Part shown: one piece after another, positions 36,721 through 47,800 of the stretch
Position numbering within the stretch: position 1 is the first letter of the stretch
Layout: each line of letters begins with the position of its first letter
NCBI GenBank assembly: GCA_013400115.1
Contig: VXBP01010266.1
Span: 372,001 to 436,000 of the forward strand
Source of the DNA: Rhinopomastus cyanomelas
Lineage: Eukaryota > Chordata > Aves > Bucerotiformes > Rhinopomastidae
Reading direction: 5' to 3'
DNA length: 64,000 nt
The notes under the pieces: generated by a model
What the model was told of the DNA's origin: nothing
What the model saw: only the letters and a program-made list of their open reading frames with translations
Database searches by the model: none
Program-made: the position numbers and the translations under genes

Positions 36721-37223
36721 TGGTTCAGAGACTGACCAGAGCTCCTTCATGTCAATGCAAAGTTATGGGGTCAGGGTGTAACAAGAAAATTGCTTCAGAG
36801 GGAGATTGTGTATCAAACATTTCACAAAGGTTGACTTTGCAATTTTTTTTCTAATGGAAATTGAGGGTATAAATTTATATAGGAGACATTTTCTAAACAG
36901 TATCAGTCTAATCTAATTTGCTAAATTAGCAAAACCACTCTCACTCTACCACAGCAATTGTTCCCAACCTTTATTCAGCCTCATTTGTTTCTCGTTGCAC
37001 ATCCAACATGACCTGGGCAGGCCTGCAGTATCTGTGTCTATTCTAGCTGCATCGAATGGCCTAAGAAAAAGATGCCCTTTATTTTGATCAAGCTTTTCCT
37101 TGCACTGTGTTTACACTGCTGCAGCTACAGCAATACTACTGCTAGCAACATAACTGAGGGTTCTACTTGTTGGAGCAGAAGCCACATATAGGCAAGTAAC
37201 ATGCAACTAAGAAAGAGACCATG
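36721..37223. other. Sequence downstream of the orphan promoter
   Basis: AT-rich, no exon recognised. If the orphan promoter is real, its transcript would run through here. Confidence 0.4.
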
Positions 37224-37292
37224 GACTCATAGAATCATAGAATCACAAGGGATTGGAAAGGACCTCAAAAGATCATCTAGTCCAATCCTCCA
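37224..37292 (-). mobile_element. CR1 3' end only
   Basis: About 70 bases of reverse-oriented CR1 (GACTCATAGAATCATAGAAT to CATCTAGTCCAATCCTCC). The following bases resemble an older CR1 but are too diverged to call. Confidence 0.85.
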
Positions 37293-37416
37293 AATGCAGC
37301 ACTCATGGAATAAATTAGGTTGCCAGGGATTTCTGGGCATTAGCTAATCCACCTCCCTGCTTAAAGCAGGGTCCTGGTGTGTTTGAACAATTCAGATGGG
37401 TCCTGGGACTTTCAGA

Positions 37417-37547
37417 TGTCACTGGAGACATTTAAAACCCACCTGGATGTGTTCCTGTGTGACTAGGTCTAGGTGATCCTGCTGTGTCAGGGGGATTGGA
37501 CTAGATGATCTTTTGAGGTCCCTTCCAACCCCTAATGATTCTATGAA
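37417..37547 (+). mobile_element. CR1 3' tail
   Basis: Plus-strand tail from TGTCACTGGAGACATTTAAA to CCCCTAATGATTCTATGA. Confidence 0.93.
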
Positions 37548-39474
37548 AGTATTTCTTTGATGTTCTACTTTGGCCCAAGACCTTCAAAAGATGAGGAGAT
37601 AAATTACACTTTATCTTCAAAGAACTATTGAAGCAGGATTTTTATTTGTTATAATAAAGTCGTTCTCAGAGGAGATTAGCTGTTAACTGCATCGGGTTTA
37701 ATTATGTCAAACTTATCATGCTGAAGCTTTCAACAAACACTTTCAAGAATATTATTGCTTAATCCGGCTGTTTAATCAAAACCTTTTTACCTGTCCTCTT
37801 TAAATTAAAAAGAAGGCTTCACTTTTCACAGTAAAGTCTCTATTTATCCTGCTGATGGAGGGAGATGTTTTCTCTTTGCAAAACTTCTGTAACTAGCCTT
37901 TACCTTGAGCACATTTGGAAGCTGCCCTTGGTGCCATTGCTACCTTCAGGACGGACTGATTCACTGTGTAAACATTCCTGATGCACAAATACACTCCAGG
38001 GTTGTTTGCATGCGGTCTGTGAGTTAGGCACAGGAGCCAATGTCAGAGCCACCGTTTGATCCACCAGCCTCTGAGATACATGAAGCTTTTCCCTATGACT
38101 CACCACCGTTTCTGCTGAGAGGTTTTTCTTCTCAAACCCATTTCAGTTCAAATTATTGTCACGTGCAAAACCAGCATCATCACGATTTCAGAGACTGAAG
38201 GTCAGCTGTTAATAATGGATTGTCTTCTTAAACAGAAAGTGAACTCCAGGATGTAGAAAACAAACGAAAAGCACAAAAAGAAGGAATGAGGGAAGTAAAA
38301 AAAAAAAGCTACTTAGACCTGGAGGAGGAAAGGCAGCATCTTGTGCCAAGCAGAAATGAAGCAGTTGCTTTCTCGTACAAGCGTCGCCTCAGCCACTTGT
38401 GGACAGATAGGTTTTTATCGATAGCTCCGTCTTCATGAGTCACTGTATAAATTGTTTGGCTGCCCTGAGAGGGTCTAAAGATGGAGAAATATCAACAGCA
38501 GGTGTCATCAGCACATGACAGAATCCATGGTCCTCAACATCGCAGTCACTCTTCTACAGGCACTGGGCATACACAGAGCAAAAAGGGCCACTGGCAAAGC
38601 CTTGTGCCAAGCAGTCACAGCAGAGTCCCTCAGGATGCGGGACACAGCTGCTCAGGTAGACCCTGCTACCACTCAAGATAGGACCAAAAGCAACCAAAGA
38701 CCATGAAGGTACCAGTAAATGCTGTCACGGTACTCTCATTCTTTATCCTACTCAAAAGATCGGTAGCCAACACTGCCCTGGGCAACAACTAGGATTAATG
38801 ATGTGCCAACAGAGACTGTATTCCAGTCACAGCACGATAGAGATTTTCCTCATCAGACACTCTAAAATCAGTGATTTGAGATGGTGTGAGGACTGGAGTG
38901 GTTGTGAGTGATTGTCCTCCTTTTCAAGTCGCTAGACCCTAAGCATTTCTACTGGCTCTGCATCTTTCAAGAGGTCTTAATCGTGCAGCAATGATGGCAT
39001 TGTTTGAATCAGTTCAGTCCAGCCCTGACACATCCTGATTTGCATACTATTTGGTGTTTCCCAGCTCTGTCATTAATGTTTAATGCCTTAATTCAGCCAT
39101 CAATCCCCACTCAGCAGAAAGATTCAGCTAAGCAGATACTTAAAGTTAAGCACATTCCTAAATGCTTTGCTGAAATGAAGCGATCTTGCCCTCATGCTGA
39201 CATGCTCTGCTGAACTGAGTTTTCCTGTGCAGAGGAGCTGACTTGCTGTAGGCACTCAGGAGAGGAGCCTTCATCTTCCTCATATGTACTCATGATGATG
39301 CATGTGGCTTGTGAAGGATAGTTTCCTGCACTGGTAAAGTATCTATAACATTAATATTTCTATAATGTTAATGGTTTTTGATGCTGCTCCAAAAGTCATG
39401 ACACAACCAGCTGTAATCTTTGTATTTTCCATGTTCTGTCAAGAGATTTATCTAGAACTAAAGTCGGAAAAAAT
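37548..39474. other. Intergenic, nothing recognised
   Basis: About 1.9 kb without CR1 or a supported exon. A perfect AP-1 motif (TGAGTCA) occurs near 38436. Confidence 0.45.
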
Positions 39475-39690
39475 CAGAATCATTAGGGATTGGAGGGGAC
39501 CTCGAAAGATCATCTAGTCCAATCCCCCTGACACAGCAGGATCACCTACACCAAGTGACACAGGAACACATCCAGGCGGGTGTTAAACATGTCCAGTGAA
39601 GGAGACTCCACAACCCCCCTGGGCAGCCCGTTCCAGTGCTCTGTCACCCTCACTGGGAAGAAGATCCTTTTCATATTTATGTGGAACCAT
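39475..39690 (-). mobile_element. CR1 3' end, about 215 bp
   Basis: Reverse-oriented young CR1 from CAGAATCATTAGGGATTGGA to TCATATTTATGTGGAACC. Confidence 0.94.
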
Positions 39691-41439
39691 AATATGTCAG
39701 TCACAGTGGATGTTCATCAAATACTCCTTCATTTTAAGCAGGGAGGATGTCCACGACAGCAGTAAAGAGCTTTGCATCTTTCAGCTTATGCAAGAATAAG
39801 GACTTAGTACAGCTTGACCTAGTGTACATGCACCCAGCACTAACAGTCTGGATTAAACTGAACAAGCAGTTTTCAGGTTTTCAATCAAATTCTACTAGCA
39901 GACTTGTATTTAAAACCAGAATCCTCCTTCCCTCCCACCCCCCAAAAGTATCAGATTTATTTGAAAGGTTAAACAGACATTTACTGGAAAACTGAAAAAA
40001 AAACCAACCCCTAATCAAATGAGAGTAAACAAAACACAGATGCATCTATCCTGTTATTGTGACTTGGAAATTGGGGAAGAGAATTCTGTCACCACTTCAA
40101 ATCTGTTGAGTCACAGAAAGTAACTGGATAGTTTCTTTGTGCAGCGTTTGCTTCTTCTCATCAAAAGTTTTCTGAGCACTAAGCGTTGTCCAGGGATCAG
40201 TGTGACTCTCCTTGCTTCAGCCTGTCACCACGGTAGTCCAGTTTTTGTGTTTCAGGTTTAGCTGTGTTGTCAAAGTTTGGGGTTTTTTTCCTGCTAAGGT
40301 CCTTCTGGGCCAAGGAAGCTTCATGAACTTTGTGACATTTCAGGTAATCCTCAAAGGTCAGTTGCTGGTCATGAACCATGAGACTAGGACTCAGAAGCAC
40401 ACGGAAACACGTAAGCAAGCAGTTGTCAGCAAGTGGAGATGAATCTCCCTCTTTCTGACACATGAAGTGGAAGGCTGCAGTGTGGACAGGCACTCCTGAG
40501 AGTCAGCAGAGTGTGCCAGACAGCTTCTACCACAAGCCCACCTCAGGAGCTCTATGAGCCCTTAATATGGCAATATCACACAAGCCTCACAATTGCTGGC
40601 TGCTGGTTCTTGTTACAGCTAGTTCAAAGTAACCTGAGAGATCTTTCACTTTGCAGTGTTTGCAGGAGCATTTGCTCTGTAAGCTGAACGTCCTGCAGAG
40701 AAGGTCAGTAGACTGTGGAGATACAAAATCAAGACAAAGGACTGTAACTACAGAGGGGAGCTTCCACAAAGGCTTATTAAGTGTGATTACTGATGACAGA
40801 CTGTACTGGGTACAATATGCAGACAGACTAACCCATCTTTTGGGCAGAATTAATTGTCAATGCTCTGGTTCCAGGGCTGGCTTGTGAGTGAGTGAGTAGC
40901 ATCGTCACAGGGCCATATGAAGCTTTACAGATTAAAAGGTACATGTATTATACATGACATCTGTGTGCAGTGCTCCTCAAAAACAGGCTACACCGAGGGA
41001 CTAGAGAACCAGCAGTCTTCCACCATCAGCTCCCCCTTCCTGGTCTCCTGTCCTCTTGTCCATCGACCCTGATTTAATCTTGCTGTCTGCCAACACCTTG
41101 CTTTTGCTGTCATGTCATAACAAAGCAAGCAAGTCGGTGTCACATGTGGGCTTTCAGCAGCTAATTATCATGAGAAAGACATGGGAGCTTCTGAGAAGCT
41201 GAGCGCTGATGAAACCCCAAGCCTTTCCACGATGACGATTTTCAAGGCTCCATCCATCCATAATTTATGTTCACCCGTCACATGGCAGGGACGCTCGTTT
41301 TGCATAATGGGAAGAGCGCTCACAGGGTTTCGGCGGGGCACACAGCCCTTTCATCTCCCTGTGCCAAAGAGAAATTAAACAATTACGGGAGTTTACGGCA
41401 TTCTTGCATAAAACTCTCAAAAGAGGGTTCTAAAGGCAC
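39691..41439. other. Upstream flank of RFX8
   Basis: No CR1 and no exon recognised. The last 280 bases (41160-41440) keep several CpGs and homeodomain/octamer-like AT motifs such as GCTAATTATCATG and TTTTGCATAATG, and could be a proximal regulatory element. Confidence 0.4.
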
Positions 41440-41463
41440 ATGAAACCCGCTAAGGAGCGCTCG

Positions 41464-41718
41464 GGTGCTTCAGCTGCGCTCCCGCACGCTCGTCCGTCCG
41501 CTGACACCTCTTCGCAGCGCCTTTCCCGTTCACACGCAGTTCCCCTGCTCCAGCAGATTCTAGAACGTCTGCGTCTGGCACCGCAGGGGCAGCCCCAGGC
41601 TCGAGCGTGGGGTGGGAAGGACCGCTGCGGTGCTTCAGCTGCGCTCCTGCTCCAGCAGATTCTAGAACGTCTGCGTCTGGCACCGCAGGGGCAGCCCCAG
41701 GCTCGAGCGTGGGGTGGG
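41464..41718 (+). repeat. Tandem duplication in the RFX8 promoter
   Basis: The 73 bases at 41544-41616 recur without a visible difference at 41646-41718 (period 102). A second, shorter pair, GGTGCTTCAGCTGCGCTCC, occurs at 41464-41482 and 41629-41647 in front of each copy. Each long copy carries TTCTAGAA (41558-41565 and 41660-41667). Confidence 0.95.
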
Positions 41719-41848
41719 GTCAGGACCGCAGGGCTCTCGGCCGGGCGGCGGCAGGGCAGCTCCTCGCGGCGGCACGGGTCGGGGTCCTGTGACATACGGC
41801 CGGTGCCCAACGGCAGGTTTCAAACGGCCCAGCCCGACGCCGTCCAGG

Positions 41849-41898
41849 ATGGCCGAGGTCGTCACGTCCTCCGCCCTTCATCTCTCCATCGTCCGCTG
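41849..41898 (+). CDS. RFX8: RFX8 coding exon 1
   Basis: The ATG in CAGGATGG opens a 16-codon leader (MAEVVTSSALHLSIVR) and stops after TG of the codon for W17, where gtgcgt provides a donor. MAE at the start and a tryptophan completed across the splice match the human RFX8 beginning. The leader is shorter than in human by several residues. The exon sits inside the CpG island. Confidence 0.82.
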
Positions 41899-44800
41899 GT
41901 GCGTTGCTGAGAGTGTAGGGGGCAGTGCGGCGAGGAGCGGCTGGTTACCCCCTCGCAGTGGAGCTGCTGGGTGGGCTGGGTCCGGGCTGGGTAAGAGTTG
42001 CCGCTTTAACACTGTAACGGCCGCATCCGTCATCATGATGGTGCGTTAACGATACCGTGAAAGCAAGGGGAATTTCCTGGTGGGCCACAGGTCTCACTGA
42101 CGTGGAGGGGTCTTGGCCTGCCCACTGAAGTGGGACCTGGCCTCTGGGATCTGCCATCCGCTTGTCCTGGAGCTGCAGGGCAGCTGGTGAGGACCTTCCC
42201 TGGTTGGAATGCTCATGGATGATGTGCTTCTACTGTGCACTGCTGATGGCTCTGAGGCTACAAAGCTGCTGTTGGGTTCATTCAACAGAGTCACAGAATG
42301 GGCTATGTGGGAAGGAACCTTAAAGATGATCTAGTTCCAACCCCTCATCATTAGGAACTGGAAGGGACCTCAAAGATCTCATCTAGTCCAAGGTCACCCA
42401 GGAATTTTGAGACACTGCATCGAACTAAATCATAAGTAGTCCTTGAAAGGATGAGCCACTGGGGGTTTTTTTCTTCAAAACCACCTTCTAAACCCCCTTT
42501 TCATTATTTGAATATGTTGCAATGGTTGGTGCAGTGACTATAGCAAACCAGATTTTGCTCTGGCTAACAGACAAGATGAGCATTGTGCTCTTCCCCACGT
42601 GGAGTTTTATTCTTGCTAGACAGCAGTTTTGCATCGTGTGTCAGCACTAAGGATGTGTCTGACTTGCAGTGTGATAAAGGCTGGCAGTTTAATAGACGAT
42701 AAAGTCACTACATGAAATTCCAAAACATCTTGTCTCTAAATAGTTAAACGCTGAGGCAGAGCTCTCAGCAGAAACCAGCTACCGAAGCATTAATTAATTC
42801 CTGCTGCACTTCCAATGACTCTTCTGGTGTTGTATTAAGGATGACCTGTTGGAGTGTAGTGTAGGGGAAAGGGACTTGGGGGTCCTGGTGGACAACAAGA
42901 TGACTATGAGCCAGCAGTGTGCTCTTGTGGCCAAGAGGGCCAACAGCATCCTGGGGTGGATTAGAAGAGGGGTGGTTAGCAGATCAAGAGAGGTTCTTCT
43001 CCCCCTCTACTCTGCCCTGCTGAGACCGCACCTGGAGTATTGTGTCCAGTTCTGGGCTCCTCAGTACAAGAGGGATGTGGAGCTGCTGGAGAGAGTTCAG
43101 CGTAGGGCAACAAAGATGATAAGAGAGGTGGAACACCTCCCTTATGAGGAGAGGTTGAGGGAGCTGGGTCTCTTTAGCTTGGAGAAGAGGAGACTGAGGG
43201 GTGACCTCATTAATGTCTACAAATATTTGAGGGATGGGTGTCAGGAGGATGGCACTGGGCTGTTCTCGGTGTCATGTAGTGATAGGACAAGGGGCAATGG
43301 TTGTAAGCTGGAACATAGGAGGTTCCACATCAACCTGAGAAGGAACTTCTTCCCGGTGAGGGTGACAGAGCACTGGAACAGGCTGCCCAGGGGGGTTGTG
43401 GAGTCTCCTTCTCTGGAGATGTTCAAGACCCGACTGGACAGGTTCCTGTGTGACTTGGTTTAGGTGATCCTGCTGTTGCAGGCGGATTGGACTAGATGAT
43501 CTTTGAGGTCCCTTCTGTAATGATTCTATAATTCTACGATTCTATGATTCTATAATGAATCTGTAATGATTCTATGATTCTATGAATTTGGACTTAGTTG
43601 TAATCTCCTCTGGGACTGCTCAATTACAAAAGGTGTTGAGGTGGTTCCTCTAGAAGAAACAAGCATTTCTGCCTGCTGGGAGGCAGAGTACAGTCAGCAC
43701 TTGTATCTAGAATAAATTTCATTTGCCTTTCATCCCCACGATGGGACATACTCCATTAGAGCAGCAGATCCCTTATCTTTGGTGCAGGTTCCTGCTGAAG
43801 CCTTTGCTGTTGGCTGGTGGGGCTGGAGGTGGTGAGTTGCTAGCTGGGAGCCTGGTGCAGTGCATCTGCCAGTTGGGTTGGTGGATGAGAAAATGGCATA
43901 TACCTGTTTTGTGGCCTTTGCTGGAGAGGGAAAAACTTGGGGGAGGCAGCCAACCTTTGTCCCTGAGAAATGTGCATGGATAAAAGGTGAGGTATCATCA
44001 GAGTGATCATGGTCTTGTGCAGTTTGATCCAGCAAGGCAGTTCACCAAAGGCCTGATTCACTATCTACCACCAATAAAGCTAATACAGAAAGATAAATGC
44101 TGGCTCACCTGAAATCAGGCCACTAATAAAAGACAGGAGGCTGATTCAAAATCCAACCAGCTTATCTCACTTGGTGATTGTGGAAAGTCTGCTTTCCCAA
44201 GCAACTCCATTATCAGCAAAGACACAGTGCGCAACCGGCACTGTGCTGCACTAGCGTTCCGCTGATACGTTAATTAAACACGCGTAAAGCTTCGGGTATA
44301 ACGGAAGCAGTCAGCATAAGAAACCACTGTCACACGATTAGTGTGTCATGCTTTGCAAATTAATCTCCCCGCTTCTCTGCTTCAGCTTTGCTCCTGTGTT
44401 TGTACTGCGGGAGGCGATTATCTCCTGACATCAAACCCACTGGCATTATCTCCTATTTAAACCTCTTTTTTTTGTTCTGGTGAAGGTAATGCCTCAGGCT
44501 AATGTGTAACTGAGTTTATGTCTTCTTCCCCTTATTCACACGAGTAACTACGTTTACCTGGCTGTGGCCATTCTGATAAGTAGGATGAGTAAGAGATTTG
44601 TCCAAAGAATGAGGGCTGTTACAGAGTAACTGTAAATTAGAATCCTGTTCTCTTCTTAAAGAGCTAAAATCAGCAGGGTTATATAAGAACAGAATTTGCT
44701 CCTTCATACTCTGTGCGCTCCTTGCCCCCAAACATCGTCTTTGACATGTTAGATTGAAAAATGCTCATATTGTTATCCTATAGAATCATAGGATCATTAG

Positions 44801-47800
44801 GGATTGGAAGGGACCTCGAAAGATCATCTAGTCCAGTCCCCCTGCCAGAGCAGGATCACCTAGACCAAGTCATGGGTATGGTGAAGACCTCTATAATGAG
44901 AAGATCAAAATATGAACATCCTATTTAGATGTTAATATTTAGTATATTGGTGTTACTGTTCATAAGTGGGTTTTCATCTTTTTTATTAAATCCTATGAGC
45001 TCTAGTTCATTTGTTAGCAGTCTCGTATGACACTTCTCTTACCCTCTGGAAACCAGGAAAGTAGAATTTTAAAGTTAAAGCAATTTTTTTCCCAGATTAC
45101 AGATTAACACAAGGGCAGTAGCTCTCATCTTCATCTATTCTACGTTTCTATGAAGTTGGAGTAACTGTTAGAGAGTTCACCCTAAACCTGATGGGCTACT
45201 GCAGGCACAAGTTCACAATTCTTTCTTCCAATTCTGACATGAGCCAATTGATCTTTTTGTTTTGAAGGATTGCTGATAATTTCTACTTCTGTGAAGGGTG
45301 CACCATACCCCGTTGGCTTATATATGACTTGTATATGGAAAACTGCAGTTCAAGTGCCCCATGTGAAGTAAATTCAGCAACCTTTGGAAAGGTATGTAGT
45401 AAACACAGTGTGTAAGATAAGCAGAGATACATAAACAGAACATCTGATACTCAGATATACATCCTGCATAGCAGAATGTTTAAAAAACAGAAGAGTGAAT
45501 AGATAATGTGTTATGGCTGTGCCTTTTCTAATGTACTGCTGGCAGTCTCTCATGTAGACACTGCTACACTGGAGAAAAGAGAGTTCTTTGTGGTGGGCTT
45601 CATTTTCTTCAGAGAACTCATATGTGTTGTGTTATGTTATCATAGAATCATTAGGGATTGGGAGGGACCTCGAAAGATCATCTAGTCCAATCCCCCTGAC
45701 ACAGCAGGATCACCCAGACCAAGTCATACAGGAACACATCCATGGGAGTCTTAAACAGTGAAGGAGACTCCACAACCTCCCTGGGCAGCCTGTTCCAATG
45801 CTCCATCACTCTCACTAATGTTTATGTTATGTTATGTTATGTTATGTTATGTTATGTTATGTTATGTTATGTTATGTTATGCTATGTCAGCAAAGATTTA
45901 TTTTGCCAATATATTTCAGGAAGCTTTGCTGGGTTAAGCAGTGCAAGGCTAATAAAACAGTCGTTAGAAGCTGATTCTTCTGTCCTTAAAAGACCCCCTT
46001 TGGTGATTACATAATTTTATACTTTGGGGCTTTTACATACTTACAGGGATTTACATCCAAACACACATTAAAAAAGTTGTTACAGACTCATCCAAGCGAA
46101 ACAAATGCAGATGTAAAATCCAATCTCCTTCAACCAGTTCCACTTTTCCAATACATGAGGGTTGATGCAGCCCACGGAGCAGTTATCACTTAGAAATCCC
46201 AGCTGCAGCAAGCACTCGTAGCTATTCAACTTCATTTAACAAATTAAAGAAGACAGAATGTCTTGTGACTGTTGCTACAGATTTTTTTATTCAGCATTTC
46301 CTTCTTTTACTGCTAAAATTATTCTATTAGTGCTCATGCTAGGAACAGACAACCAAAGTAGTTTGAATACAAAATTGCACCTGAAATTGTAGATAACCTA
46401 ATTTTAGGAGTAATTTATCTCAGTTCAGCTGAATCTAATTGTTTTAACTCAGAAATTTAAATCACTCTTACTTAAAATCCAATTTTGAATGAGTGATCCA
46501 GTGTGATTTATTAACATAGTTTAGCGGATCATCACCCATCAGTCAAGCCTATGGCTAGAATTTGCTGGCTCAGTGTAGATGTCTAGTTACCTTAAAATGT
46601 CTTGGTAGCCAATGAAGAGAAATAAACAGTTACATATGATACCTCTCACCCTGAATGAGTCATCACAGCGGCTCAGGGGAATTGTGCTTTGGAAATGTTT
46701 TTTCTCCATTGACTACAGACTCCACAGCGAATGGCTTAGACATCTCTGTGTTGTAGCCACATAGGTTAGATTAATCCCATCCTGTCTGTACACTTTCAGG
46801 TACTGTGGCATGATTGAGTTACCACCTGTAAGCTAAGCCTTCTTGTGGTTTAAATTAATGCATTTTACTTCTAAGTTGGGACAGGCACGGATGAAGCGTG
46901 AGTCTGGTCACGCAGAAGAGCTTAGCTGTTGAACCATGACTGCTGTAGCTTTTGCTCGCAGTTTGCTCACAGCCTGCTCACAGCCTTCACCAACCCAATG
47001 CATTGTGGTGCAAGTTCACACATCCCAAGAGAGCAAGGTGGGGTGTATGCTGAGGTCCTTCTGCATCCAGGAGGTGTGACAGTGCAGCAAGAGGCTGAGT
47101 GGTGCAGGAACAGCAGTAGCTCCAGTGAGCTGGGGTGCAAGCTGAGGTCCTTCTACATCCAGGAGGTGTGACAGTGCAGCAAGAGTGGTGCAGGAACAGC
47201 AGCAGCTCCACTTTAAACCAAAGGTGCACCACAGCCTAGCTAATGAATGGAGATATTAATAATTCATCAAGCACTAGGAACCTGTCTGTAATACTTGGAT
47301 GTGGACTGTAAGGACTTTTGTAACCAAGCTCTGCATGAATCAAACTGTGTGATGATTGAAAACACTATTGATCTCATCTGCCCTAACCCTCTGCCCAAAT
47401 ACACCCCCTGTCTCTGCAGAAGAGGCACTGGGAAGAAGTTCATGTCTCATGACACAGAAGCCCCAGGTTCAATGTCCTGTTAGGAGAATTTTATTATGTT
47501 AAAACACCATCTTGAGAAAGGGGTTGAGCTGGGGTTGGTGCCTGCATAAGTGTGAGAAGAACAGGACCAACCCAGCACCATTGAAACTGGAACCAATCAC
47601 TAGGGTGAGTTGGGGAAACTGGTCCTTCAGCCGGCCTTTGCTCTCGATGCTCATGCAGAACAATGAAAGTGAGATGGATTATTACCCCGAGAGCATCTCA
47701 TTGCTCTGTAGGGCCTAACCGTGAGAGCTCTTGCGTGACCTCAGTTCACATTCACCACTGCAGTGGCCAACGTGTTGCTCTGCAGCTTGATGATTCAGGC

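Larger units (their letters stand above)
41440..42040 (+). promoter_or_regulatory. RFX8: RFX8 CpG-island promoter
   Basis: The island surrounds the predicted first coding exon of RFX8 (41849-41898). It is CpG-dense, has no clear TATA box, and contains a duplicated 73-bp segment with TTCTAGAA dyads. A GGTTAC half-site of the RFX X-box type lies at about 41942, which on its own is too short to claim autoregulation. Confidence 0.75.
41899..45267 (+). other. RFX8: RFX8 intron 1
   Basis: The 3.4-kb intron contains a short CR1 composite (42288), the longest CR1 ORF2 piece of the window (42841-43585), and a CpG-retaining AT-motif-rich element at 44220-44480. Another CR1 tail lies at 44781. Confidence 0.8.

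Noticed and set aside
36447..36854. 135-codon plus-strand open frame downstream of the orphan TATA promoter
   Set aside because: It starts at GTG, not ATG, has a proline run from the poly-C tract and no recognisable domain. GC richness explains the open frame.
41430..41810. Repetitive 126-codon and 156-codon frames in the RFX8 island
   Set aside because: They are translations of the promoter duplication, and no splice or homology evidence supports them.
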